Assembly (NCBI RefSeq): GCF_902167145.1
Contig: NC_050096.1
Span: 268,730,622 to 268,794,621, forward strand
DNA from: Zea mays
Lineage: Eukaryota; Streptophyta; Magnoliopsida; Poales; Poaceae
Length of the DNA: 64,000 nt
Direction: 5' to 3'
This document shows, piece after piece, positions 19,919 through 31,479 of the stretch (position 1 is the stretch's first letter; each line of letters starts with the position of its first letter). The notes below the pieces were generated by a model. The model saw nothing but the letters and a program-made list of their open reading frames with translations, did not search any database and was not told the DNA's origin. Position numbers and translations under genes: made by a program.

Positions 19919-20611
19919 TGTTGACGCCTTTTCGGAGCGTCAAACACTCAACAATAACCGTGGCGGTGCCCTCTGCATAGGGGCGAACGGTCCGCGGCCT
20001 GGTGCGACGCGCGGTGGTACTCTCTGCGCAGGGGCGGACTGTCCGCGGCCTGGGGCCGGACGGTCCGCGGCCTGGTGCGCGGCTAGGGCTCCTGCCTGAC
20101 GGCCGGACGGTCCGCGCCCTGGGGCCGGATGGTCCGCGCGTACGCAGGGACGACGGAAGATCGCCGACGGCGCCTGGATCTCGCTCCCGGGAGGGACCCC
20201 GTCGGGGAGTAGAGATCCTAGGTTGTGTCTAGGCTCGGCTGGCCGACCTAGACTCCTCTAATCGACGTAGAGCCGAAGAGAGACGAAGAATTTGGGGATT
20301 GGATAGCTAAACCTAAACTAGACTAGAACTACTCCTAGGATAAAGTGCGAAATAGAAGTTGTATTGATTCGATTGATAATTACAAATCGGCCGTAGACCT
20401 CTCTATTTATAGAGGAGGGGGGCTGGACCCTTTACACAACTGATTCCGAGCTAATTCCGCGAATCTAGCTAACAACCGTAGCACAAAACTCGGAACCCTA
20501 ATCTGTTCTGCGCACGCGCGGACCGTCCGGCCCACAGGCGCGGACTGTCCGGACCGCGGACCGTCCGGCCTCAGGGCCGGACCGTCCGCTGGCTCTTTTA
20601 TGGTTCAAACA
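19919..20611 (-). repeat. 3' LTR of the Gypsy element
   Basis: It reads TGTTTGAACCATAAAAGAG at its start on the minus strand and ends GGCGTCAACA. It matches 29873-30586. GGACGGTCCGCG palindromes cluster at about 19985-20135 and 20515-20590. A purine-rich tract (AAAAGGCAGGGGGGCATA, minus strand) adjoins it at 20612-20630. Confidence 0.9.
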
Positions 20612-20683
20612 TATGCCCCCCTGCCTTTTGGTGGAGCTGGGCGAACCAAAAGCAACTAACTCGATGTGATCACATCGGTTCTC

Positions 20684-22987
20684 TTAGGCATCTTGCCACA
20701 TACTAGGATGGTACTGTTTGAGAAAACGCCCATTCAAAGCCTTTGGTAAATCCTTGCCTTGTAATGTTTGTAGCAAATAGGCGTTACCAGACATCACCTG
20801 TTTTACTTTATAAGGACCCTCCCAGCTTGGCGACCATTTCCCAAACTTCCGGTCTTTATTCCTTAGAGGCAAGATGGTCTTCCACACCAGATCTCCTACT
20901 TGAAATGACTTTGCTTTGACCTTCTTGTTGTAGGCCCTGGCTACCATAATCTTGTCCTTTTCTATTGCTCCCAAAGCTATCACCCTCTTGTCGGTCACCT
21001 CATCAATATTATCCATCATTGAATTATAATAATCAGTGACAGTTAGATCATTTTGTCTGGCGAACCTGACAGCATTCAAACTTATTTCCACAGGCAATAC
21101 TGCTTCCTGCCCATAGACAAGCTCAAAAGGAGATACTTTAGTAGCACTATGTTTAGATATTCTATGAGCCCATAAAGCTTCGGACAAAATCTTATGCCAA
21201 TGTTTAGGATTATCAGATATCTTCTTTTTTATCAAATTAATCAATGTCCTATTACTAGACTCGGCCTGTCCATTGGCCTGAGCATAATATGGAGATGAAT
21301 TAAGCAGCTTAATTCTGTATAATTCAGCAAATTCACGTACCTCCTTTGACATAAAAGAAGTCCCTTGATCTGTAGTCAAGGTCTGGGGAATGCTGAATCT
21401 ATGAATAATATGCTCAGTTATGAACTCAATTACCTCCTTGTGCGTCATGTTTTTCAGAGCAACGGCTTCAGTCCATTTGGTGAAATAGTCAGTGGCAACT
21501 AACACAAACTGATGCCCCTTTGATGATGAAGGATGAATTTCTCCAATAAAGTCTAATCCCCATCCTCTGAACGGCCAAGGCTTGATGATAGGATGTAATT
21601 CGGCTGCAGGGACCAACTGTAGGTCGCCGAATTTTTGACACACTTGGCATCCCTTGTAGTACTTGAAACAATCAGCTATCATACTAGGCCAATAAAAACC
21701 AGACCTTCGCAACAAGCACTTCATCTTTGGAGCCGATTGATGAGTACCACAGATTCCTTCATGTACTTCGGCCATGGCTAATATAGCATCATCTGGGCCC
21801 AAGCACTTCAGCAGGACGTCATTGACTGTTCGGCGGTAAAGTTCATCACTCATCAAAACATACTTGAAAGCTGTTCGCCGAATGTTCTTATCTGTCCTGA
21901 TATTGGGATTTCGTAAATAATTAAGTATAGGTGTCCTCCAATCACTTGCATCGGCTTCATTGTCAGCCGAATCGATTAAGAGAACATTTCTGGTAACCCC
22001 GGACGGTCCGGCGTCATCACGCGGACGGTCCGCGACCTGGGAATTTGGCTCTGCACTGGTTATCAGAATTTCAGTTTTGTGAAATTTCCCTCTCTTTATC
22101 CGATAACCTGATGCATCTTGTGCCAAATCGTTAGCTCTATGATTCTCAACTCTAGAGATATGTCGAATACTGAATTCGTCAAAAGAATGAATTATGCTCC
22201 AACATTTCTCAAGATAACTATTTAGAGTACCATCAAAACATTGATATTCTTCTAACACTTGTTGGACAACCAGCTGAGAATCGCCAAATACCTTCACATG
22301 TTTTACTCCCATACCATTTAAAAGTTCTAAGCCAAATAGGAGGGCCTCATATTCAGCTTGATTATTAGTGCAATAAGTTTTCAATCGGCTAGAGAAGTCA
22401 AAGGAGACATTACTTGGTGAAACAAGCACAATGTCAATTCCTTGCCCTTCATTGCAAATCGATCCATCAAAATATAAAGTCCAAGGAGTAATAGTGAGGT
22501 ATAACATGTCTAGTTCATGAATATCATTAACCCGATGTTCTACAATGAAATCCGCTACGACTTGGCCTTTCATAGATTTCAATGGTTCATAGGCCAAGTC
22601 ATATTCTATGAGTGCATAAGCCCACTTACCAATTCTACCACTCATAATTGGGTTATGCAACATGTATTTGATCACATCGGCTTGACCAGAAACAGTGCAA
22701 TGACTAGACAGTAAATAACATCTACATTTGGTGCATGCATAAAACAAGCATAAGCATAACTTTTCAATAAAAGTGTACCTTGTTTCAGCATCCACCAACC
22801 TTCGGCTTAGATATGTCACCACATGCTCCTTTCCCTCAGTTTCTTGTGTCAGAACAGCCCCAATGACCTTATCCTCAGCTGCAATGTATAATCGGAATGG
22901 TACTCCTGCTCGTGGTGCTTTTAATACGGGAGCCGAAGATAAGTATTTTTTGATGAGATCAAATGCTTCCTGCTGCTCTGCCCCCAA
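20684..22987 (-). pseudogene. Gypsy Pol: RNase H, additional RNase H, integrase
   Basis: The frame is about 767 codons on the minus strand. It begins inside the RT/RNase H connection (FDLIKKYLSSAPVLKAP). RNase H includes YLSRRLVDAETRY. The additional RNase H has YFDGS, NNQAEYEAL and FGDSQLVVQQ. Integrase has an HHCC zinc region (HEGICGTH ... CQVCQKFG) and the D,D,E residues in GLDFIG, TTDQGT and GQAESSNR. It ends with a C-terminal DNA-binding-like region and no chromodomain. It is joined to the upstream RT frame only through a one-base frameshift in a G-run at 22981-22985. Confidence 0.88.
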
Positions 22988-24264
22988 GCGAATTCGGCAT
23001 CATTCTTAAGCCGAAGAATAGGGGTGAACGCGTCAATCTTCCCGGCTAGGTTAGAAATAAACCTTCGCAAATAATTCACCTTGCCGAGAAACCTCTGTAC
23101 CTCGACCTTGCAGGTCGGAGGTCCTACATTCCGAATAGACTTGATTCGGTCAGGGTCTATCTCTATACCATGTTCATGTATGACAAATCCTAAAAACTTA
23201 CCAGCCGACACTCCAAAAGCACATTTACGTGGGTTCATTTTCAAACCATACTGACTCATTTTATCAAAGGCTTTGCGCAAATCAGCTATATGAGAACTAA
23301 ACTCAGCCGATTTGACTACAATATCATAAATGTAAACTTCCATAGTGTTTCCTAACAATTCATGGAAGATCAAATTCATAGCTCTCTGATAAGTAGCACC
23401 AGCATTTTTCAGACCAAATGTCATGACAACCCACTCAAATAAACCAATGAAGCCTGGACATATAAAGGCCGTTTTAGACGCATTTTCTTCGGCCATGAAA
23501 ATCTGATTATATCCGGCATTACCATCAAGGAAGCTAATAATTCTATTTCCTGATGCATTATTGATTAATGTGTCGTCTATGGGCATGGGATATTCGTCTT
23601 TAGGAGTTGCTCTATTTAAATTGCGAAAATCAATGCATACTCTAAGTTTACCTGACTCCTTCTTCTCCACCGGCACAATATTGGAGACCCATTCTGCGTA
23701 TCTGCAAGGTCTGATAAAATCAGCTTCTAGCAGCCGGTGGATTTCGTCCTTGATGCGTGGGAGAAGATCTGGACGAAATGTTCTAGCTCTTTGCTTGAAA
23801 GGTCTGAAACCAGATTTAATAGGCAGCCGATGCTCTACGATCTCTCGGCTCAATCCAGGCATCTCAGTGTAATTCCAAGCAAAGCAATCTGAATATTCCT
23901 TCAATAGACCGATCATCTCATCTCTAGGATCGGTCTCCAGGGTCTTGTTTACAAAAGTCGGCCTTGGAGTTTTACCATCCCCTATGTCAATCTCCTCCAA
24001 AGGATCAGCCGATGTAAACCTCTGTCCTAGTTTATCAAGATCTCTAAATTCCTCTATCATGTTCCCCACAGAAGAATTAGAAGATCTTTGTGTGACGGCG
24101 GAATTTCCGGTCTCGGGGACCGGATCGTCCGTAATACTGTCCTTTTGCTGTGATATATGTTCGGTCTTAACATCCGAACCCTTTTGTGAAAGACCAGACC
24201 ATCCGGTCTTGGCGGCCGAACTGTCCGTGACCAAAGACTCATGAACTTTGTGTGTATTCATCAT
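22921..24264 (-). pseudogene. Gypsy reverse transcriptase with damaged active site
   Basis: A minus-strand frame of 447 codons. RT motifs include RVCIDFRNLNRATPKDEYP, FLDGNAGYNQI and TFGLKNAGATYQR. The catalytic motif, normally Y-I/V-D-D, reads YIYDIVV: the first Asp codon (23326-23328) is TAT, so a metal-binding residue is lost. The frame ends out of phase at 22921 after a one-base loss in a G-run near 22981. In-frame stops at 24265-24273 separate it from the protease frame. Confidence 0.88.
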
Positions 24265-24270
24265 TTAGCT

Positions 24271-25014
24271 TTATTTAGGATTTAGCCGATTCTCCATCGG
24301 CTCTAGCATTACAGGAATGAAACCTTTCTTATCTATACTTATGAATTGATAATCAGAAAAGTCTACTCCTGTGAGACATGTAGCAGTCTCATAAGTCCAG
24401 AGTACAGGGGCATCGGCCACAGCGATGCAGGCCGATACATCAGCATGTACTTGTTCTATGTCATCGCCTACCCATTGTATCAGCATTTGATGTAATGTAG
24501 AAGGTATACATTGATTGGCATGAATCCAATCTCTGCCTAGGATTAAACTGTAATTTCCTTCTACATCAGCGACGAAGAATGCAGCATCAAGGGTCTTAGT
24601 CCCGATGGTTAATTCAACGGACGTGACTCCCCTGGCTTTGATCGAACTATCATTTCCAACACCGCTGAGGGTCATGTTGGTCTTGACAAGTTCGTCATCT
24701 TGTTTACCTAATTTTCTGTATAATGAATAAGGCATTAGATTTACAGCCGCCCCTCCATCTACCAACATCTTAGCAATCGGTATCCCATCAATGTGACCGC
24801 GCACGAAGAGCGGCTTTAAATGATTTACCGATTCTTTTGGTTTAGTAAAGGCGGCTTCTTTAGGACCAAAATCAAACTGGGCAACAACAGGTTCATCGTC
24901 GTCGATAATAGTACAATCGGCAGAAAATGTAATAATATTTACATCCATACCTGGGCGTTCTGGAGAAGCCTCGTAGTCGACCAGGTCTTCTCCCAGCAGG
25001 TCGTCCTCCTCCAT
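24271..25014 (-). pseudogene. Gypsy aspartic protease region
   Basis: A minus-strand frame of 247 codons. The protease active site appears as MLVDGGAAVNLMP, with a second motif ILGRDW downstream. VDGG instead of the usual D-S/T-G is common in this lineage. It ends at a TAA (24271-24273), followed two codons later by another TAA, before the RT frame in the same phase. Its upstream join to the Gag-linker frame is also out of phase. Confidence 0.82.
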
Positions 25015-25764
25015 TGATGCTGTCGTGAACGGCGGACGGTCCGCGCGCGAAGGCCGGACGGTCCGCGCCTGGTGCAGGTTGTCCAGACGCTTCCTGGTGA
25101 AAGCCGGACGGTCCGTGCGCAGGGGCCGAACGGTCCGCGCCTGGTGCAGATTGTCCAGACGCTTCCTAGTGAGGGACGGACGGTCCGCGCGCAGAGGCCA
25201 GACGGTCCGCGCCTGGTGCAGGTTGACTTTCTATTTCCGTGGCCGTTTGTTTTTTCTCGACGGCCTTTGGTCTCCATTTCTTTTGCGGTGGCGGGTATAG
25301 TGGATGCGTGTCATTGAATATCTTTTCCGCCTCTTTCTCCTGGCTCTCCTTCACTCTTAGGCGCTGTAATTTTCTCTTTTGGGATCGTGTCAATCCCGCC
25401 GGGCACCATCGAGGCATGGAGTATTTTGGATCGGCTGTTTTGACGATAGCCGTATCCTTTTTGGTTGTGTTATCCTTTTTGGTTGTGTTGTCCTTTTTGG
25501 TTGAGTTGGCCGATTCACTAAAAATCATCGGCCCTTTATTGTCCCCCTGTATGACAACATCTGCAGTGCCCATTTTGATGATGTCTTTTTTCGTTGTTCT
25601 TTGAGTTGATACAGGCATATGCCCCCCCTGCCGGATTGGTCGGCCTAGGAGGCCGAGTAATCCGGCAATCTTGTTGGGCCTGTGCCTGGTGACCAGATTC
25701 AGCAGCGCTCAATCGGTCTTGCACTGGCGGCGCCAACCTATCAAAAACGGATGTTTGGGGTGCC
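25015..25764 (-). pseudogene. Gypsy Gag-protease linker with 72-bp repeats
   Basis: Low-complexity coding sequence on the minus strand. Between 25031 and 25224 three 72-bp (24-codon) repeats each contain two GGACNGTCC palindromes. A six-residue STKKDNTTKKDNT repeat lies near 25450-25505. It is broken by a CAG-to-TAG stop at 25166-25168, by one extra base in a C7 run at 25622-25628, and by a further phase change before 25014. Confidence 0.7.
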
Positions 25765-27013
25765 TGAGAGCACCTAGAGGGGGGTGAATAGGTGATCCTG
25801 TGAAACTTAAACTTATAGCCACAAAAACTTGTTAATTGTTAGCACAATAATCGCCAAGTGGCTAGAGAGAAGGTCTTGCACAATACGATAATCACAAAGA
25901 ATTCAACACAGAGAAGACACAGTGATTTATCCTGTGGTTCGGCCAAGTACAAAACTTGCCTACTCCACGTTGTGGCGTCCCAACGGACGAGAGTTGCACT
26001 CAACTCCTCTCAAGTGATCCAATGATCAACTTGAATACCACAGTGTTATGCTTTTCTTTTCTTATCCCGTTCGCGAGGAATCTCCACAACTTGGAGCCTC
26101 TCGCCCTTACACTTTTGATGTTCACAAAGAATCACGGAGTAAGGAAGGGAAGCAACACACACAAATCCACAGCAAAATGCGCACACACACGGCCAAGAAT
26201 CGAGCTCAAAAGACTATCTCCAAGTTCTCACTAGAACGGAGCTCGAATCACTGAGAATGACAAACGAATGCGCAAAGACTGAGTGTGGATGATCAAGAAT
26301 GCTCTAAGGTTGATTGGCGTACTCCTCCATGCGCCTAGGGGTCCCTTTTATAGCCCCAAGGCAGCTAGGAGTCGTTGAGAACAAATCTGGAAGGCTGATC
26401 TTGCCTTCTGTCGACTGGTGCACCGGACAGTCCGGTGCACACCGGACACTGTCCGGTGCCCGATTCCCTTCCTTAAATAGCGAAGCCGACCGTTGGCAGA
26501 CTTGGAGCCGTTGGCGCACCGGACATGTCCGGTGCACACCGGACAGTCCGGTGCCTCCTTCTAGCCGTTGGCTCGGCCACGTGTCCCGCGCAGATCGCGC
26601 GGCCGACCGTTGGCCCGGCCGACCGTTGGCTCACCGGACAGTCCGGTGTACACCGGAAAGTCCGGTGAATTATAGCCGTACGCCGTCGGCGAATTCCCGA
26701 GAGCGGCCACTTCGTTCGAGGCAACCTGGCGCACCGGACACTGTCCGGTGCACCACCGGACAGTCCGGTGCCCCAGACCGAAACAGCCTTTTGGCTGGAC
26801 ACGGCCAACTCTTCTCTTTTCTTCTTTTTCCTGTTTCTAACACTTAGACAAGTATATTAGTACACAAAACCAATGTACTAAAGCTTAGAAACATACCTTT
26901 GCTCTTGTTTTGCACTTTGTCCATCCATAAGCATGAATTCACATTTAAGCACTTGCGTTGGCACTCAATCACCAAAATACTTAGAAATGGCCCAAGGGCA
27001 CATTTCCCTTTCA
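25765..27013 (-). mobile_element. Solo Ji-type LTR inside the Gypsy element
   Basis: This 1249-bp sequence begins TGAAAGGGAAATGTGCCC on the minus strand and ends ..GGTGCTCTCA, with no internal domain. GTGCC flanks it on both sides (25760-25764 and 27014-27018). The TATA box and CACCGGACWGTCCGGTG palindromes are present. It is the product of recombination between the two LTRs of a former Ji insertion. Confidence 0.92.
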
Positions 27014-27018
27014 GTGCC

Positions 27019-29815
27019 CCCCAGGCGGGGTACTGTGGCATCCCAAGTGGATATGGTGGCATGCCCCACATTTGATTTGGGACATATGGTGGAGGTAAGT
27101 ATGTGTATGGATATGACATAGATGTATAAGGGGGTGGAGGGGTCCATGTCGGTATGTTAGGTCTCAATTGTACAATAGGACCTTTCATTTCTTCCGATTG
27201 GTGAGGTGGTCCAATCGGCTTGACCTGACGTTGCTCATGAATGGGTGAGCGGGGTCGCTTTGGTGGCCGGTTACTGGGACCGGCCTTCTTTTTCACGTAT
27301 TTAGACAACAATTGATCGAAAGTCGGGCCAGGCTTGATCAGCCGACCAGCTGCTTTAAATGTATTTGTTTTCCACGTACCTATCTCGGGTCGTCGTGGTT
27401 TGAAGGTACGTGGTTGCTGCGGGTCCTGAGCACGGCCGGACCGTCCGCTGGAGTTCGTCGGACCGTCCAGAGAAGCGTCGGACCGTTCGCGTCTGGATGG
27501 CGGACCGTCCGCGATGCGCAAAATGGGTTCTTGCGCCTGTCTCCCTGTTTGTGTTTGCCCCCAGTGCCAGAGGCTGTGATGGTCACCTTCAAGGTCTCCC
27601 CTCCATCAGGAGTCTTCTCGGCCACCACTTTTCTGCAAGAAGTTTTATGATTCCCACCGGCCTCTCTTGCATCGCCGATGACTATTTCTTTGCCTTTGCC
27701 TTCATCGGCTGTGTTTGGCCGAATCAGGACTTTCTTGCCCTCAAAGTCGATCATGTTCATTGGAAAGGGCTCCATGTCCACCTGCATTTCCTGAAATTTC
27801 AATCGTCCTTCGTTAATGGCCGATTGAATCTGTCGACGGAATACATTACAATCATTAGTGGCATGAGAAAATGAGTTATGCCACTTGCAATATGCACGAC
27901 GTTTTAGCTCGTCGGCGGATGGAACAGTGTGATTTATTTTAATGTTGCCATTTTTGAGTAATTCATCAAATATTCTATCACACTTACCAACATTAAATGT
28001 AAACTTAACCTCCTCTTGTCGTTTCTTTTGAACCGGCTGTAAGGAGGCACAAGCCGAAGATTTGGCCTGCTTTGGCCAAACCATTTCAGCAGCATACACC
28101 TCTGCTGATTCGTCTTCTGAGCTACTTTGGTCGCATTCTACTACATGTATGTTGTGACGAATTGTTTTAGTAGTTTCGTTGCTTCGGCTTTCACAAGCCA
28201 AAGCTCTCTGGTGTAATTGTGCTAGTGTAAAGAATTGGATACCTTCTAATCTTTCTTTTAAATAATATCGCAGACCATTAAAAGCTAATCCTACTAGCTG
28301 TTTCTCTGCTAAATGAATTTGAAAGCATCGGTTTCTTGTATCTCGGAATCTCCGGATGTAATCATTAACCGATTCATCTTTTGTCTGTCGCAACGATGCT
28401 AAATCTACCAAATCCAACTCATAGTCACCGGAAAAAAAATGATCATGAAATTTTTGTTCTAAATCCCCCCATGATGAAATGGAATTAGGAGGTAAAGTGG
28501 CGTACCATGCAAACGCAGTTCCTGTTAAAGATAATGAAAATAAACGTACGCGAAATGCCTCTGTGTCGGCCAACTCTCCTAATTGTGCTAAAAATTGGCC
28601 TATGTGTTCACGTGTGTTCTTTCCTTGATCACCCGAAAATTTTGTGAATTCGGGTATCCTGGTTCCCTGTGGGTATGGGTGGTGATCAAATCGGCTGTCA
28701 TAAGGTTTCCGATATGATTGCCCCCCAGGGACCATGCTTACTCCGAGCTTATCTTGGAACGCCCCGACTATTTCTTCCCATACTATATCAATGGCAGCCG
28801 GTGCGAGACCACCGGCTCTCTGGTCAAACATAGGTGGGGTTGGCTGGATATTAGCATGTTGTCTTTCCCCCCATTGGTTTGAGTTAAGTGGTGCATTTCC
28901 ATTTACTCTATATGGCTCATATGTTTGATCGTTTCTTTCCGGCCTTCTAGGTGGGGCCGGAAAGCTTTTCTGGGCTTTGGATCCTGAATTAATGGGCTGG
29001 TGCATTGCATAGTGTGATGGGAAGTGTTGCTGGGACGGGCGAGGATTCATGTAATAATCCTCCTCAAAAGGCTCATGTGTGGACTGTCCGGATACGTACC
29101 CGGACCGTCCGTGGTTATATGCGGATCGTCCGTCATTGTATGCGGACCGTCTGTCATTGTATGCGGACCGTCCGACTGGGTAGTTTGGGTTCTGTGTCAT
29201 ATGTGGTGGCTCGGGTGCATATCTAGGTAACTCATTAAAAATAGGCCCGACTGTTGTTGGTCCGGACGGTCCGCGCTCACGTGCGGACGGTCCGGGCATG
29301 TGCAGATCAGCTGATTTGCTGCCGATTTGCGGTTGCTCAGGGTACGTGTCCATCGGCATCCCATAAAGGGGTTGTGACTGGTCGTGACAACCTGTAGCCG
29401 ATGTGTTACGCGTGTTACCTCCTAACTCAACCTCGTGCGAAGGAAAATTGTCGATACTAGATTTATCAAATGCACGCACTAGTCTCTTAAGATCGCTTTG
29501 CATACCCCCTATGATGTTCTGCATTTGTTCACGCTGATCTTCTACATAATTTCTAAGAGATTGCAGATCGTTGGTATTACTTACATTGGGGATATCTGGC
29601 GTGGGTTGGAGCGAAGCCGGATCCGTCGCCCGATGTCGGACGACCTTGTTGTTCCTATCCACTTTGAAGTTGGCCAAGAACTTTGCTTTCGCCTCCTGGA
29701 TCATCCGCTCCTTGTGCTCCTCGAACTGGAGCTGCTCGTCAGCCGGCAATGTGTTCCAAGTCGGCTCTATGATGTTGCTTGGGGAAATATCAGAGTTATC
29801 CCTTGAACCGGCCAT
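27019..29815 (-). pseudogene. gag: Gypsy Gag, frameshifted and interrupted
   Basis: The likely start is ATG at 29815, 58 bp after the 5' LTR. Residues about 360-560 form the retrotransposon Gag capsid domain (FAWYATLPPNSISSWGDLEQKF ... DYIRRFRDTRNRCF). No CCHC knuckle was found. Repeats of RSAYNDG (21 bp each) lie at about 29095-29180. A one-base deletion in the C5 run at 27558-27562 (plus strand) moves the protein to another frame. That frame continues through a Pro-rich tail to the solo LTR at 27013. Confidence 0.82.
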
Positions 29816-29848
29816 TGAGGGCCGATTTGATAGGTCTAAATATGCTTT

Positions 29849-29865
29849 CCCCAGCGGAGTCACCA
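29849..29865 (-). other. Primer-binding site of the Gypsy element
   Basis: TGGTGACTCCGCTGGGG (minus strand) follows the 5' LTR end after a short ATTTTT-like spacer, the position of a tRNA primer site. The tRNA was not assigned. Confidence 0.6.
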
Positions 29866-29872
29866 AAAAGTA

Positions 29873-30586
29873 TGTCGACGCCTTTTCGGAGCGTCAAACA
29901 CTCAACAAGAACCGTGGTGGTGCCCTCTGCACAGGGGCGGACGGTCCGCGCGCGGGGCCGGACGGTCCGCGGCCTGGTGCGAGGCGCGGTGGTACTCTCT
30001 GCGCAGGGGCGGACTGTCCGCGACCTGGGGCCGGACGGTCCGCGGCCTGGTGCGCGGCTAGGGCTCCTGCCTGACGGCCGGACGGTCCGTGCCCTGGGGC
30101 CGGACGGTCCGCGCGTACGCAGGGACGACGGAAGATCGCCGACGGCGCCTGGATCTCGCTCCCGGGAGGGACCCCGTCAGGGAGTAGAGATCCTAGGTTG
30201 TGTCTAGGCTCGGGCTGGCCGACCTAGACTCCTCTAATCGACGTAGAGCCGAAGAGAGACGAAGAATTTGGGGATTGGATTGCTAAACCTAAACTAGACT
30301 AGAACTACTCCTAGGATAAAGTGCGAAATAGAAGTTGTATTGATTCGATTGATAATTACAAATCGGTCGTAGACCTCTCTATTTATAGAGGAGGGGGGTG
30401 GACCCTTTACACAACTGATTCTGAGCTAATTCCGCGAATCTAGCTAACAACCGTAGCACAAAACTCGGAACCCTAATCTGTTCTGCGCACGTGCGGACCG
30501 TCCGGCCCACAGGCGCGGACTGTCCGGACCGCGGACCGTCCGACCTCAGGGCCGGACGGTCCGCCGGCTCTTTTATGGTTCAAACA
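29873..30586 (-). repeat. 5' LTR of the Gypsy element
   Basis: This 714-bp LTR reads TGTTTGAACC..GGCGTCGACA on the minus strand. It is 21 bp longer than the 3' copy because of one extra palindromic unit near 29940-29965. Confidence 0.9.
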
Positions 30587-30591
30587 GTGTG

Positions 30592-31471
30592 TTTTCCTTT
30601 TTATCCTCCGCGATCCACCATATATACATACTAGCTCGTTGGTGGTCACGACGGCCTTCACATACTAGATGATAACAATGATAAGAAAGATGAAGAAAAG
30701 GATATAGCTGATGTCTACTAATTGTATAGTTGAGCTCTCAGCCACGTCATTCGAAATAAATTATTTTTCTCTCACCAAACATTACTGGTAGATAATAACG
30801 GCAACGCCCACCACACATTGGTCAAGTAAAGGTAACACCTATAATAACGCCTGTGAAATCAGAGAAATAGACCCCGACAACCTGGACCCGGACTACTTTC
30901 GGCTCCGTTCGGGGTCGTCGTGAGGGGCGATCCTAGACAATAGAGTTATTGAGGTAGCGGAATTTTTATGAATTTCAATATTATAATGAGTTTTAGGATT
31001 GGATTAGTGGCAAACCCATAGTCAGCTTCCTGTGAAGGTCTTACCTTACTACGTTTTATATTCGCACTTTGATTTATGTTAAGTTAAAGACTATATGGAT
31101 GTCTTCGACATCATGATATAATAAAGTATACTCTTTACGCTATTATTTGAGCATTGTGTGATGATGTCCAGTTATGTAATCGTTGTGTATGTGAATTTCT
31201 GATCTAGACACATACATGGTTTATATTTGGTTTGCCTTCTAAAACCTAGTGTGATAGTACCAGACATGCTAGCGGCCTGGGCACGGTTTAGTTCGATGAA
31301 CCGGTGTTTTCTGTTCGGTGCAACCCTAAAACCAAAGCCGGCGTCTAAACCCTAATTGAAACCAAACCCGAAAAAACAAAAAATTGGGTAGGTTGTTTGG
31401 TTTCTGCTTAAAAATGCCCAGGACTAACCACGTCTATTCAAGTGCGTCACTGCGTCCCATTCGTTGGGGCA
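30592..31471. other. Intergenic sequence without recognised gene
   Basis: The first 280 bp continue the diverged repeat array of 18130-19918. The rest is AT-rich with no convincing frame. An AAACCCTAA-containing stretch near 31323-31352 is noted but not interpretable. Confidence 0.5.
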
Positions 31472-31479
31472 AGTGCGGC
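31472..31479. repeat. Target-site duplication of hAT element 1, left copy
   Basis: AGTGCGGC here and AATGCGGC at 33216-33223 match at 7 of 8 positions, the length typical for hAT transposons. Confidence 0.7.

Larger units (their letters stand above)
19919..30586 (-). mobile_element. Decayed Tat-lineage Gypsy retrotransposon
   Basis: This 10.7-kb minus-strand element has LTRs at 29873-30586 (5') and 19919-20611 (3'), flanked by GTGTG. Domain order on the minus strand is Gag, protease, reverse transcriptase, RNase H, an additional archaeal-type RNase H, then integrase. The extra RNase H before integrase is the hallmark of the Tat lineage. LTRs differ at roughly 17 positions plus a 21-bp indel, so it is older than Ji. 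At least three frameshifts and several stops inactivate it, and a Ji solo LTR interrupts it. Confidence 0.9.

Noticed and set aside
31323..31352. AAACCCTAA-like phrase suggesting telomere repeat
   Set aside because: Only isolated imperfect units. The AACCCTAACCCTAA in the short LTRs (49078 and 60330) is also a brief LTR phrase, not a telomeric array.
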